From: Shewanella sp. HN-41
GTDB lineage: Bacteria; Pseudomonadota; Gammaproteobacteria; Enterobacterales; Shewanellaceae
NCBI RefSeq assembly: GCF_000217915.1
Contig: NZ_AFOZ01000022.1
Coordinates: forward strand, 113,666-177,665
Length of the DNA stretch: 64,000 nucleotides
Reading direction: 5' to 3'
A program made the translations under genes and the position numbers. The notes under the pieces were generated by a model. It did no database searches. It saw only the letters and a program-made list of their open reading frames with translations, and was not told the origin of the DNA. Below are positions 1 through 8,764 of this stretch, in pieces. Position 1 is the stretch's first letter; each line of letters begins with the position of its first letter.

Positions 1-1460
1 TAACCCGCGCCTGCCCATAACTGGGCGTTCCAACGACCACTGAAGGCGTTACCAAATGACCCCTGCGGTCCACCGTGGACTAAGTAGGCAATCGGATACT
101 GTTTGCCTTCTTGGTAGTTAGCAGGTTTGATCCAGTAACCGTAAACATCTTCGTTGTTCCAACCCTTAAAGCTAAATTGTTGGAATTCACCGAATTTGAT
201 CTCGGCCAGCTTGTCTTTGTTGACTTCGGTCAGACGCTTCAGGCCTTGACCGTCGGTGTTAATGCGATACAGATCGCCCGGCTCAACTAAGGTTTTATTA
301 TCGAAGATCAACTGCTCGTCGGCGATGGCAATCAGGCTATTGCTGCCGTCGCTGTAAACCGATTGCACGTCGCCAAATTGGGTATTCACTTTGAAAATAG
401 ATACTTGGCCGATGTCCTGCGCCGTCACGAATAGGGTACGGTTATCCGGCGCAAACATCAGCGAGCTTGGGCTTCTGTCCCACAGCGGCGCCACTTCTTT
501 TGACTGGCCCGTAGTGGTATCGCGCAGCATGATGCGGTAACGGTCAGCTTCAAAGCCGGGTTTAGTCATCGCCAAATAGGCCATGTAACGACCATCACTC
601 GAGAAGGTTGGCTGTGCATCCCAAGCAATGTTATCGGCGGTTAAATTAGTCGCCGAGCCGCCCGTTACTGGCACTTGCCACAAATCATAGTTGGTGGTCC
701 AGGCTTGATCTTTGCTTGGCGCCTTTGCGCTATAAACCACGAACTTACCGTCTGGGGTGAAGGTGACTTCTTCCATGCCAGAGAAAGGTTTTGGCGGGGT
801 TTCTGTGTCTAAACCTTGGGTGATATCCATCACTTTGGTCAGCTTCTCCTCGTTGAGGGCGCCTACGAATAAGTGATTACGGGCATGGTCTTCCCAGGTA
901 TCCCAGTGGCGAACCATCAGCTGTTTATACTCACGACCCGTAGATTTACGCTCTTCTTCAGCCTTAAACTTGTCTTTTGAACAGGCTAAGTCTTTACACT
1001 CTGGGAAGACGCGCATGCTGAGTACGATTTGCTTACCATCGTTTGAGAGTTTGTAACCATCGATATCCAAAGGTAAATCAGAAGCTTGAATCGCTTCACC
1101 ACCGGTTAATGGCAATTGGAACAGTTGGCTTGAACCACTACGACTGGCAAGGAAGTAAATCGATTTATCGTCGCTGGCAAAGCTAACATCATGCTCAGTG
1201 CCAGTTGCCGATGTAAGCTGCATTGGCTTAGCGTCTGCTTGCGTCAGATCTAATATAAATAAATCCGAGCTCGCCTCTCCCTTGCCATTAACGGTTTTAA
1301 GACCGTAGACCAATTTTGTGCCGTCGTGGGACACAGTTGCCGAATGCAATTTGTTGAGTTTAACCAGCTGTTGCACAGTAAAAGGCTTAGGATCGGCCGC
1401 GTGGGCTGAACAGGCCAAACCTGCAGCGCCAAGCGCCAATAGGAGAGGAGCTATTTTCAT
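1..1460 (-). CDS. S9 family prolyl oligopeptidase-like peptidase, 3' end outside window
   Basis: Reading leftward from the ATG at 1460 gives about 486 residues with no stop before the window edge, so the C-terminal part is missing. The N-terminus (MKIAPLLLALGAAGLACSAHA) is a clear signal peptide, so the enzyme is exported. The middle has the WD-like repeats of the S9 beta-propeller (for example SHDGTKLVY, TPDGKFVVYSA, SSDGRYMAYLA). Near the edge is HGGPQG, the oxyanion-hole motif that precedes the catalytic domain. The catalytic Ser-Asp-His lie beyond the window. The family cleaves short peptides, often as dipeptidyl or acylaminoacyl peptidases; the exact specificity cannot be read here. Confidence 0.9.
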   Translation of the reverse strand, partial: MKIAPLLLALGAAGLACSAHAADPKPFTVQQLVKLNKLHSATVSHDGTKLVYGLKTVNGKGEASSDLFILDLTQADAKPMQLTSATGTEHDVSFASDDKSIYFLASRSGSSQLFQLPLTGGEAIQASDLPLDIDGYKLSNDGKQIVLSMRVFPECKDLACSKDKFKAEEERKSTGREYKQLMVRHWDTWEDHARNHLFVGALNEEKLTKVMDITQGLDTETPPKPFSGMEEVTFTPDGKFVVYSAKAPSKDQAWTTNYDLWQVPVTGGSATNLTADNIAWDAQPTFSSDGRYMAYLAMTKPGFEADRYRIMLRDTTTGQSKEVAPLWDRSPSSLMFAPDNRTLFVTAQDIGQVSIFKVNTQFGDVQSVYSDGSNSLIAIADEQLIFDNKTLVEPGDLYRINTDGQGLKRLTEVNKDKLAEIKFGEFQQFSFKGWNNEDVYGYWIKPANYQEGKQYPIAYLVHGGPQGSFGNAFSGRWNAQLWAGAG

Positions 1461-1564
1461 TGTTATATCCATCTTTTGTTAAACACATTCGGTAGTTGTA
1501 CCGAATGAAGGGTAAAGACAATCATCAATCGCCTTTTATGAAGATAAGTTTGCCACACTAACGA

Positions 1565-1605
1565 AACAAAAACGCTCAAGCAAGCCAAAAGGCACACTTG
1601 AGCGT
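1565..1605 (-). terminator. Terminator downstream of fumarase
   Basis: ACGCTCAAG (1572-1580) pairs with CTTGAGCGT (1597-1605). A smaller GCC-aaaa-GGC hairpin sits in the loop. On the minus strand the stem is followed by a T-rich run, as expected after the fumarase stop at 1723. A T run also follows on the plus strand, but no plus-strand gene ends here. Confidence 0.8.
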
Positions 1606-1722
1606 ATTTTTTTGTGACAAATTGTCAGTAAACCTCGAATGGCCCCATCGAGTGCCACTCACCTCCCTTTTTACACAGGTTTCGCTTAAAAAAACGCCGA
1701 GTTTTACAAGGGAGACATCAAC

Positions 1723-3267
1723 TTAGGCTTTTGCGTTAGCGATGTTTACTTTCCAAATCGCAGGGCCCGTTTCATGGGCATTTACGCCGTTTGAGTCGAC
1801 CGCCACAGTCACTGGCATATCTTCAACGTCAAACTCGTAAATCGCTTCCATACCTAAATCGGCAAAGGCCACCACGCGGGATTTCTTAATGGCTTTCGAC
1901 ACTAAGTAAGCCGCGCCGCCAACGGCCATCAGATAAACGGCCTTGTGCTTCTTGATAGACTCAACCGTCGCTGGACCACGCTCGGCCTTACCAATCATAC
2001 CCATCAGACCCGTCTTATCCAGCATCAGATCAGTGAACTTGTCCATACGGGTCGCCGTGGTTGGGCCAGCAGGACCCACAACTTCATTGCCTACTGGATC
2101 AACTGGGCCAACGTAGTAGATAAACTTGCCAGTAAAGTCCACACCTTCCGGTAAACCTTCGCCGCTTTCAATCAGGCTTTGGATACGTTTATGGGCAGCG
2201 TCACGGCCGGTGAGCATTTTACCGCTAAGCAAAATCGTTTCACCGCTCTTCCACTGTTCAATATCCGCTTGCGTCACAGTGTCTAAGTTAACACGGCGTA
2301 CATCGCTACCCACTTCGCGGGTAATTTCAGGCCAGTCGCTAAGTGATGGAGGCGCTAAATCCGCAGGACCCGTGCCATCTAAGTGGAAGTGAACGTGGCG
2401 AGTCGCGGCGCAGTTCGGGATCATCACCACAGGCTTTGATGCCGCGTGGGTCGGTGCAGACTTGATTTTCACGTCTAGCACTGTGGTTAACCCGCCAAGA
2501 CCTTGAGCACCAATACCTAGGTTATTGGCACGCTCGAAAATATCTAAACGCAGTTTTTCTTCGGTCGTTTGCGCGCCGCGCGCCATTAACTCATGGATAT
2601 CCACGCTTTCCATCAGCGCTTCTTTCGCGAGTACGGCCGCTTTTTCAGCGGTGCCGCCGATACCGATACCGAGCATACCCGGTGGACACCAGCCCGCGCC
2701 CATGGTTGGCAGCGTTTTTTCTACCCAAGCGGCGATATCGTCCGATGGGTTTAACATCACCATCTTAGCTTTGTTCTCACTGCCGCCACCCTTGGCCGCA
2801 ATGGCGACTTCAATATGGTTGCCTGGCACCATATCGATATGCACGACGGATGGCGTGTTGTCTTTGGTGTTCTTACGGCTACCCGCAGGATCGGCCACAA
2901 TCGATGCACGCAGTGGGTTATCTGGATTGGTATAAGCGCGACGCACCCCTTCATCAACCATTTGCTGAATGGTCATATCGGTTTTGTCCCATTTAACACC
3001 CATACCGATTTTTACAAACGTCGTGACTATGCCCGTATCTTGGCACAGCGGGCGTTTACCTTCGGCAGACATACGCGAGTTAATCAGAATTTGTGCGATC
3101 GCATCCTTCGCCGCCGCACTTTGCTCACGCTCATAAGCTTGGCTCATGGCATCGACAAAATCCTTAGGGTGGTAATAGGAAATGTATTGCAGGGCATCGG
3201 CCACACTTTCAATAAAGTCGGCTTGTTTAATCACAGTGTTTTCAGAGGTTTTATCGTGAGATGACAT
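1723..3267 (-). CDS. fumA: Class I fumarate hydratase (iron-sulfur fumarase)
   Basis: This 514-residue protein converts fumarate and malate in the TCA cycle or in fumarate respiration. It belongs to the oxygen-sensitive class I family, not the FumC type. Three cysteines that would ligate the [4Fe-4S] cluster are visible in KRPLCQDTG, GWCPPGMLGIGIGG and IPNCAATRHVHFH. The active-site segment GGGSENKAKMVML is intact. The N-terminal alpha domain and C-terminal beta domain (VGPAGPTTATRMD, GKAERGP) are fused as in E. coli FumA/FumB. It is transcribed alone, divergently from pabB. Whether it corresponds to FumA or FumB cannot be decided, so the symbol is approximate. Confidence 0.96.
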   Translation of the reverse strand: MSSHDKTSENTVIKQADFIESVADALQYISYYHPKDFVDAMSQAYEREQSAAAKDAIAQILINSRMSAEGKRPLCQDTGIVTTFVKIGMGVKWDKTDMTIQQMVDEGVRRAYTNPDNPLRASIVADPAGSRKNTKDNTPSVVHIDMVPGNHIEVAIAAKGGGSENKAKMVMLNPSDDIAAWVEKTLPTMGAGWCPPGMLGIGIGGTAEKAAVLAKEALMESVDIHELMARGAQTTEEKLRLDIFERANNLGIGAQGLGGLTTVLDVKIKSAPTHAASKPVVMIPNCAATRHVHFHLDGTGPADLAPPSLSDWPEITREVGSDVRRVNLDTVTQADIEQWKSGETILLSGKMLTGRDAAHKRIQSLIESGEGLPEGVDFTGKFIYYVGPVDPVGNEVVGPAGPTTATRMDKFTDLMLDKTGLMGMIGKAERGPATVESIKKHKAVYLMAVGGAAYLVSKAIKKSRVVAFADLGMEAIYEFDVEDMPVTVAVDSNGVNAHETGPAIWKVNIANAKA

Positions 3268-3309
3268 AGTAGGAGCGCTCCAGCAGCCTATGTGGCCTTA
3301 CTTGTTTTT

Positions 3310-3337
3310 TTGTTAATTCTTTCTGGGCCAATATGAT
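3310..3337 (+). promoter_or_regulatory. Candidate sigma-70 promoter for pabB
   Basis: TTGTTA (3310-3315) and TATGAT (3332-3337) are separated by 16 bp in the 120-bp region between the divergent fumarase and pabB genes. The predicted start would leave a leader of about 45 nt before the pabB ATG at 3388. This is sequence matching only. Confidence 0.45.
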
Positions 3338-3387
3338 ACTCTTTCCCATCTTTTTGGGCTACATCACATTTTAGATAGGGTTAATCG

Positions 3388-4788
3388 ATGGCAATTAGGG
3401 CGTCAAAACAGCTTGCATCACGCCAACTTGACTGGACATTAAGCACAGCGGCAGTCTTTCAACACTTCGCCGCAGACAATTGGGCGATCCTATTAGACTC
3501 GGCAAATGCACCGCATCAGGACGCCAGATTTGATATTATTTGCGCCAATCCCATCGCAACCTTAGTGACCCAAGGTGAGCGAAGTGATATCCAACGAGTT
3601 CTCCCCCATCTGGATTTACCCGTGGATATCAATGCAACCGATGATCCTTTTGCCTTAGTCAGTACCCTATTAACCCATTGGTACCCTCATTCATTTGCCA
3701 GCCAATTTCCCTTTAGCGGCGGTGCCATGGGCAGTTTTAGCTATGACTTGGGCCGTCGTATCGAAACCATTCCCTCAAGCGCCATGCAGGATATTCAGTT
3801 ACCCGAGATGAATATCGGCTTCTATGACTGGGCGTTGATCTTTGATTACCAGCACCAGCACTGGTATTTAGTGCATTATCTAGGGGAAGAGGCACTCGAT
3901 GCTGAATTGAAAAAAATTCACGCAAAAATCACCCAGACGCCGATCACTACCCCATTCAGGCTCACAAGCCCATGGGCAGCGCAAATCAACAAAGCCCAAT
4001 ACATCGATAAATTTAATGCGGTCCAAGCCTATTTACACAGTGGTGACTGCTATCAAATAAATTTAACCCAAAGATTCGAAGCACATTACCAAGGCGATGA
4101 ATGGACCGCCTATTGCCAATTACGCCACGCTAATAAGGCCCCCTTCTCGGCTTTTATGCGCCTGCCACACAACGCGATTTTATCCATTTCACCCGAGCGT
4201 TTCATTCAGCTTCGCGGGGATAACATCCAAACTAAACCCATTAAGGGCACCTTGCCACGCCATGCCGATCCAGTGCTCGATGCTAAGGCTGCCAGTACCT
4301 TGGCGAATTCGCCAAAGGATCGCGCCGAGAATGTCATGATTGTCGATTTACTGCGAAACGATATCGGCAAAGTCGCCATCGCAGGCTCAGTGCGGGTGCC
4401 ACATTTGTTTGAAATTGAAAGTTTTCCTGCGGTTCACCATTTAGTTAGCACAGTAACGGCAACACTCGATACAAAATACAGCGCCTGCGATTTATTGCGC
4501 GCCGCCTTTCCCGGTGGCTCGATTACGGGTGCGCCCAAAATTCGTGCCATGGAAATTATTGAAGAATTGGAACCGTCCCGTAGAAGTTTATACTGTGGTT
4601 CCATGGGCTATATCTCCCAAGATGGTCAGATGGATACCAGTATTACCATTCGCACTATTGTTGCCGAACGGGGTAAACTCTACTGTTGGGCTGGGGGCGG
4701 TATAGTGGCGGATTCCGACGTGAATGCCGAGTATCAGGAAAGCTTCGATAAAGTCAGCCGAATTTTGCCTTTACTTGGCGCCGAGTAA
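3388..4788 (+). CDS. pabB: Aminodeoxychorismate synthase component I
   Basis: This 466-residue chorismate-binding enzyme makes 4-amino-4-deoxychorismate for p-aminobenzoate and folate synthesis, using ammonia from PabA. The motif KPIKGTLPRH carries the PabB-type lysine, where anthranilate synthase TrpE has alanine (PIAGT). The catalytic C-terminal domain is complete (FPGGSITGAPKIRAMEII, GSMGYISQDGQMDTSITIRT). Length matches E. coli PabB. A Nudix gene follows after 39 bp and is probably co-transcribed. No PabA-like glutaminase is in the window. Confidence 0.95.
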   Translation: MAIRASKQLASRQLDWTLSTAAVFQHFAADNWAILLDSANAPHQDARFDIICANPIATLVTQGERSDIQRVLPHLDLPVDINATDDPFALVSTLLTHWYPHSFASQFPFSGGAMGSFSYDLGRRIETIPSSAMQDIQLPEMNIGFYDWALIFDYQHQHWYLVHYLGEEALDAELKKIHAKITQTPITTPFRLTSPWAAQINKAQYIDKFNAVQAYLHSGDCYQINLTQRFEAHYQGDEWTAYCQLRHANKAPFSAFMRLPHNAILSISPERFIQLRGDNIQTKPIKGTLPRHADPVLDAKAASTLANSPKDRAENVMIVDLLRNDIGKVAIAGSVRVPHLFEIESFPAVHHLVSTVTATLDTKYSACDLLRAAFPGGSITGAPKIRAMEIIEELEPSRRSLYCGSMGYISQDGQMDTSITIRTIVAERGKLYCWAGGGIVADSDVNAEYQESFDKVSRILPLLGAE

Positions 4789-4827
4789 CGCGTCCAGTAT
4801 TGGGGTCAATCACACACCGGAACACAA

Positions 4828-5415
4828 ATGGATCAAGCTGAATTTAGACTCAGATTTAATCTGCACCCTTTAGCCGCACAGGATCCGGCGGCCTTCCCTC
4901 ACCTTGGTTTACGTAAGGCCGCAGTGCTGATCCCCCTGCTAGATATTAACGGTGAGCTGAATTTAATTTTGACCCAGAGACCCATGCACCTAAGGGCACA
5001 TCCAGGACAGATCAGTTTCCCCGGCGGTAAAATTGAGCCAAGTGATCCAGATGCGATCGCGGCGGCGCTGCGGGAGGCTGAGGAGGAAATTGGCCTCTTA
5101 AGGCAGAATGTGGATGTGATTGGCACCTTTCCGGCACACAATACCTTTACTGGGTTTGAAATAACCCCCGTGGTCGGCATTATTAAGCAGACATTTGAAC
5201 TTAAACTCGATCCCGGTGAGGTGGCCGATTGCTTTACTGTGCCCTTAAGCTTTTTTATTGTGCCGGGCAATCGTCATCAGAAGCGCTTTTTACGTCAGGG
5301 TCGTTACTACTGCGTGCATTTTATCCCCTACCAACAACGCTTTATCTGGGGTGCAACGGCGGCAATTATCGATCACCTCTGTCGGCACTTAAGCATTCCC
5401 GAAGATATTATTTAG
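4828..5415 (+). CDS. Nudix hydrolase of the CoA pyrophosphatase type (NudL-like)
   Basis: This 195-residue protein carries a full Nudix box (GGKIEPSDPDAIAAALREAE followed by EEIGL), which binds the divalent metal and the diphosphate. Just upstream, LTQRPMHLRAHPGQISFPGG matches the CoA-pyrophosphatase signature (UPF0035) of NudL/YeaB-like enzymes. The likely reaction is cleavage of CoA or a CoA derivative to 4'-phosphopantetheine and 3',5'-ADP. It follows pabB by 39 bp on the same strand; a pabB-nudL order is also familiar from enterobacteria. The substrate is inferred from the signature. Confidence 0.88.
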   Translation: MDQAEFRLRFNLHPLAAQDPAAFPHLGLRKAAVLIPLLDINGELNLILTQRPMHLRAHPGQISFPGGKIEPSDPDAIAAALREAEEEIGLLRQNVDVIGTFPAHNTFTGFEITPVVGIIKQTFELKLDPGEVADCFTVPLSFFIVPGNRHQKRFLRQGRYYCVHFIPYQQRFIWGATAAIIDHLCRHLSIPEDII

Positions 5416-5450
5416 CCTAGTTTTGCAGCAGTGTAATGGCAATGTGCATG

Positions 5451-5786
5451 CTAAATCACAAAGTGTACATATAAACCGGCGACCAGTGACGTTAACAACA
5501 GCAAGGGAATATTAAACCAGTAACCGAGTTTGCTGTGATGGGCAACATAATAGTTAAACGCCAAACTGATCAAGCTAATCCCCCCACAGGCCCAAATTAA
5601 ATATTCCAATAATTGGGTCCGATGCGGATCCCAAAACACCCTGAAGGTAGCCCCACGGCTCAAATAGGTGCCGACCTCGCGATCGGGCCTCGCTTCACCA
5701 AAGACTAATAACGCATAAACGGCCAAGGCCCAACCCAAAATGGATAAAGTTGCGAGGATAATTTGAAATGTTCTGACTTTACTCAT
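5451..5786 (-). CDS. Small inner-membrane protein, unknown function
   Basis: The product is 111 residues beginning MSKVRTFQIILATLSILG. The start at 5786 is chosen because GGGAGG lies just upstream on the minus strand; an open frame extends further but runs into asnS. There are three hydrophobic segments, near residues 8-28, 63-80 and 90-110, separated by a polar loop. This suggests an integral membrane protein. No domain is recognised. It is divergent from asnS, and I have no functional inference. Confidence 0.75.
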   Translation of the reverse strand: MSKVRTFQIILATLSILGWALAVYALLVFGEARPDREVGTYLSRGATFRVFWDPHRTQLLEYLIWACGGISLISLAFNYYVAHHSKLGYWFNIPLLLLTSLVAGLYVHFVI

Positions 5787-5858
5787 ATCGCCTCCCTTCG
5801 TTTCACACGCTATATCGTCAAATATTAGCAATATTAACCTCAGGATACCTTTTTCAGC

Positions 5859-5886
5859 TTGAGAAAAGCCACCAGCAAGGTAATAT
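5859..5886 (+). promoter_or_regulatory. Candidate promoter for asnS
   Basis: TTGAGA (5859-5864) and TAATAT (5881-5886) are 16 bp apart, about 50 nt before the asnS ATG. The start codon at 5937 is preceded by TTGGAGAA, a good ribosome-binding site. This is prediction by motif only. Confidence 0.4.
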
Positions 5887-5936
5887 AAACCTCCAAAATT
5901 TTCATATAAAACGTTTCGTTGGAGAACTAAGCAACA

Positions 5937-7337
5937 ATGAGCATTGCATCTGTCGCTTCTGTATTTAAAGGTGAGCACGCGGTCGGTTCTAAGGTCACAG
6001 TGCGTGGCTGGGTAAGAACCCGTCGTGATTCTAAAGCCGGCATCTCTTTTTTGGCTGTCTATGACGGTTCCTGCTTTAATCCTATTCAAGGTGTCGTGCC
6101 AAATAGCTTAGAAAATTACGACAACGAAGTGTTAAAGCTAACTGCGGGTTGCTCTGTCGTTATGACGGGCGATATCGTTGAATCCCCTGGTGCTGGCCAA
6201 GCATTTGAACTGCAAGTGACCGAACTTGAAGTCGCAGGCTGGGTCGATGATCCAGACACTTACCCAATGGCCGCTAAGCGTCATTCGATTGAGCACCTTC
6301 GTGAACTCGCCCACCTACGTCCACGCACTAACATTATTGGTGCCGTTGCCCGTGTACGTAACTGTTTATCCCAAGCGATTCACCGCTTCTACCACGAAGA
6401 AGGCTTTATTTGGGTATCGACTCCGTTGATCACAGCATCTGACTGCGAAGGCGCTGGCGAAATGTTCCGTGTATCAACACTGGATATGGAAAACCTGCCC
6501 CGCACGAGTGAAGGTAAAGTCGATTACGATAAGGATTTCTTCGGCAAAGAAGCCTTCCTCACCGTATCGGGCCAGCTAAACGGCGAAACCTATGCCTGTG
6601 CATTGTCAAAAATTTATACCTTTGGCCCGACATTCCGTGCAGAAAACTCAAACACCAGCCGCCACTTAGCGGAATTTTGGATGGTTGAACCAGAAGTCGC
6701 CTTCGCAACCTTAAGCGATATCGCAGGCCTTGCAGAAGCCATGTTGAAATACGCCTTCAATGCCGTATTGACCGAGCGTATGGACGATTTACAATTTTTC
6801 GCCCAGCACGTGGATAAAACGGTTATCGAGCGTCTGCAATCCTTCGTTTCTAGCGATTTTGCGCAAGTGGATTACACAGATGCGGTCGACATTCTGCAGA
6901 AATGTGGTAAAACCTTCGAGTTCCCAGTGTCTTGGGGCATCGACTTATCCTCTGAGCACGAGCGTTATCTAGCCGAAGAACACTTTAAAGCCCCTGTGGT
7001 GGTGAAGAACTATCCAAAAGATATCAAAGCCTTCTATATGCGCCTCAACGACGACGGTAAAACCGTTGCCGCAATGGACGTATTGGCCCCCGGCATTGGT
7101 GAAATCATCGGTGGTTCGCAACGTGAAGAGCGTTTAGATGTGCTGGATATGCGTTTAGCCGAAATGGATCTGAGCAAAGAAGATTACTGGTGGTACCGCG
7201 ATCTGCGCCGTTACGGCACAGTGCCACACGCTGGTTTTGGTCTCGGCTTCGAGCGTTTAGTGTCCTACGTGACTGGCGTATCGAATATCCGTGATGTGAT
7301 CCCATTCCCACGTGCACCACGCACGGCAAACTTCTAA
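5937..7337 (+). CDS. asnS: Asparagine--tRNA ligase
   Basis: This 466-residue class IIb synthetase charges tRNA-Asn in the cytoplasm. The N-terminal OB-fold anticodon-binding domain covers about residues 1-120 ([18 protein letters not shown]). The catalytic core has motif 2 ([20 protein letters not shown]) and motif 3 ([15 protein letters not shown]), ending [23 protein letters not shown] is the asparaginyl form of motif 2; the aspartyl enzyme at 32.9-34.7 kb instead has RDEDLRADR. Length equals that of E. coli AsnRS. It is a single gene followed by a strong terminator. Confidence 0.97.
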   Translation: MSIASVASVFKGEHAVGSKVTVRGWVRTRRDSKAGISFLAVYDGSCFNPIQGVVPNSLENYDNEVLKLTAGCSVVMTGDIVESPGAGQAFELQVTELEVAGWVDDPDTYPMAAKRHSIEHLRELAHLRPRTNIIGAVARVRNCLSQAIHRFYHEEGFIWVSTPLITASDCEGAGEMFRVSTLDMENLPRTSEGKVDYDKDFFGKEAFLTVSGQLNGETYACALSKIYTFGPTFRAENSNTSRHLAEFWMVEPEVAFATLSDIAGLAEAMLKYAFNAVLTERMDDLQFFAQHVDKTVIERLQSFVSSDFAQVDYTDAVDILQKCGKTFEFPVSWGIDLSSEHERYLAEEHFKAPVVVKNYPKDIKAFYMRLNDDGKTVAAMDVLAPGIGEIIGGSQREERLDVLDMRLAEMDLSKEDYWWYRDLRRYGTVPHAGFGLGFERLVSYVTGVSNIRDVIPFPRAPRTANF

Positions 7338-7378
7338 TTTATATTGATCAAACTGCTTTTGTGGCAGATCAGTATCTA

Positions 7379-7402
7379 AAACGCGCTTCGGCGCGTTTTT
7401 TA
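7379..7402 (+). terminator. Terminator of asnS
   Basis: The stem ACGCGC-TTCG-GCGCGT (7381-7396), extended by flanking A-T pairs, has a stable TTCG tetraloop and is followed by TTTTTATT. It lies 42 bp after the asnS stop. Confidence 0.9.
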
Positions 7403-7437
7403 TTGGGTTGCGCAGCGATTACATATGTACGGCCATT

Positions 7438-7467
7438 AAAAAAGCGAATGCCAGTGCAGCATTCGCT
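7438..7467 (-). terminator. Terminator of serC
   Basis: AGCGAATGC (7443-7451) pairs perfectly with GCATTCGCT (7459-7467). Read leftward, the stem is followed by six T residues. It is about 100 bp downstream of the serC stop at 7569. Confidence 0.85.
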
Positions 7468-7568
7468 TCCAATCTTTCTACTAGCCATTTCTGCTAGTAA
7501 TCTTCTCGTCACTGGCTTCTTACCCTGACAAGAAACGGTAAGTCACCTTAGAATGAGAATATCACTGC

Positions 7569-8660
7569 CTAGCTATGCTGGGCGGCAAACTCATTCATAA
7601 ACTTCACTAATGCCTCTACCCCTTCGAGTGGCATGGCATTGTAGAGGCTGGCGCGCATACCACCGACGATGCGGTGCCCTTTTAAGGCCACGAGCCCAGC
7701 CGCTTGAGCTTGTTTTAGAAACTCGCCATCGAGTGCTTCATCGGCAAGTTGGAAGGTGACGTTCATTTGTGAACGATTTGAAGCCACAACACCATTGCGA
7801 TAAAAACGGTTATTGTCGATACATTGGTACAGCATATGTGCTTTCTGTTGATTAATTTTTGCAATACTCGCAATACCTCCAATGGACTTGAGCCAGGCAA
7901 ACACTTCTGCGGCGAGGTACCATGCGAAGGTGGGTGGCGTATTGAACATAGAATCATGCTCAACGGCTAAACGGTAGTCCATGATGGACGATTGCACTAA
8001 GCTCGGTAGTGCTAACATGTCATCGCGGACTATCACGATAGACAGGCCCGATGGGCCTATGTTCTTTTGGGCGCCAGCATAAATCAAACCGTAGCGACTG
8101 ACATCGATTTCACGGGACATAATAGTGGATGATAAATCGGCCACTATGGGCCAAGGTGAATCCAATTCATCAAAAATTTCGATACCATCTACTGTCTCAT
8201 TTGGGCAATAGTGCACATAGCGATAATCGGCATCAATTTTATGTAACTCAGGTAGGACAACCGCATTGAGTCCATTGTGTTTTTCAACGATATTCAGGCT
8301 GTCAATTTGGGCTTCGCCAACCAGCTTTTGTGCTTCGGCTAAGGCCGCAGAAGACCATTGGCCACTGACCAAATACAGGGCTCTACCATTATCGCCTAAA
8401 AAATTATTCACAACAGCGGAGAACTGTCCTCGACCACCACCATGCATAAATAACACGTGATAATTTGCCGGGATGTGCATTAGCTCGCGTAAATCGGCCT
8501 CGGCTTGCTTGGTTAGCGCGATGAACTCTTTACTTCGGTGGCTGATCTCCATCACGGAAACCCCTTGCCCATTCCAATCGAGTAATTCCTGTTGTGCTTT
8601 TTTCATTACCGCCACCGGTAACATTGCAGGACCTGCACAGAAATTATAAATCGCGCTCAC
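7569..8660 (-). CDS. serC: Phosphoserine aminotransferase
   Basis: This 363-residue PLP enzyme makes 3-phosphoserine in serine synthesis and also acts in the pyridoxine pathway. The PLP lysine is in [15 protein letters not shown]; the N-terminus reads [14 protein letters not shown], as in E. coli SerC (IFNFSSGPAMLP). I chose the GTG at 8660 because AAGGAG lies seven bases upstream; a longer reading from a TTG adds unmatched residues. It lies downstream of gyrA on the same strand, but with a terminator between them it is probably transcribed on its own. Confidence 0.95.
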   Translation of the reverse strand: MSAIYNFCAGPAMLPVAVMKKAQQELLDWNGQGVSVMEISHRSKEFIALTKQAEADLRELMHIPANYHVLFMHGGGRGQFSAVVNNFLGDNGRALYLVSGQWSSAALAEAQKLVGEAQIDSLNIVEKHNGLNAVVLPELHKIDADYRYVHYCPNETVDGIEIFDELDSPWPIVADLSSTIMSREIDVSRYGLIYAGAQKNIGPSGLSIVIVRDDMLALPSLVQSSIMDYRLAVEHDSMFNTPPTFAWYLAAEVFAWLKSIGGIASIAKINQQKAHMLYQCIDNNRFYRNGVVASNRSQMNVTFQLADEALDGEFLKQAQAAGLVALKGHRIVGGMRASLYNAMPLEGVEALVKFMNEFAAQHS

Positions 8661-8720
8661 TGACACTCTCCTTAATTCCAACCATGATTTATGTATTCGT
8701 TTTATAAAACAATGGCATCA

Positions 8721-8750
8721 AAAAAACGAGCGTCCAATTGGACGCTCGTT
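8721..8750 (-). terminator. Terminator beside the gyrA stop
   Basis: AACGAGCGTCC (8725-8735) pairs perfectly with GGACGCTCGTT (8740-8750) around an AATT loop. On the minus strand it is followed by TTTTTT. It lies 15 bp after the gyrA stop codon. Confidence 0.92.
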
Positions 8751-8764
8751 ATTATGACACTGAG

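Noticed and set aside
5787..6089. Long N-terminal extension of the small membrane protein
   Set aside because: It overlaps asnS on the opposite strand; a strong RBS at 5786 marks the real start.
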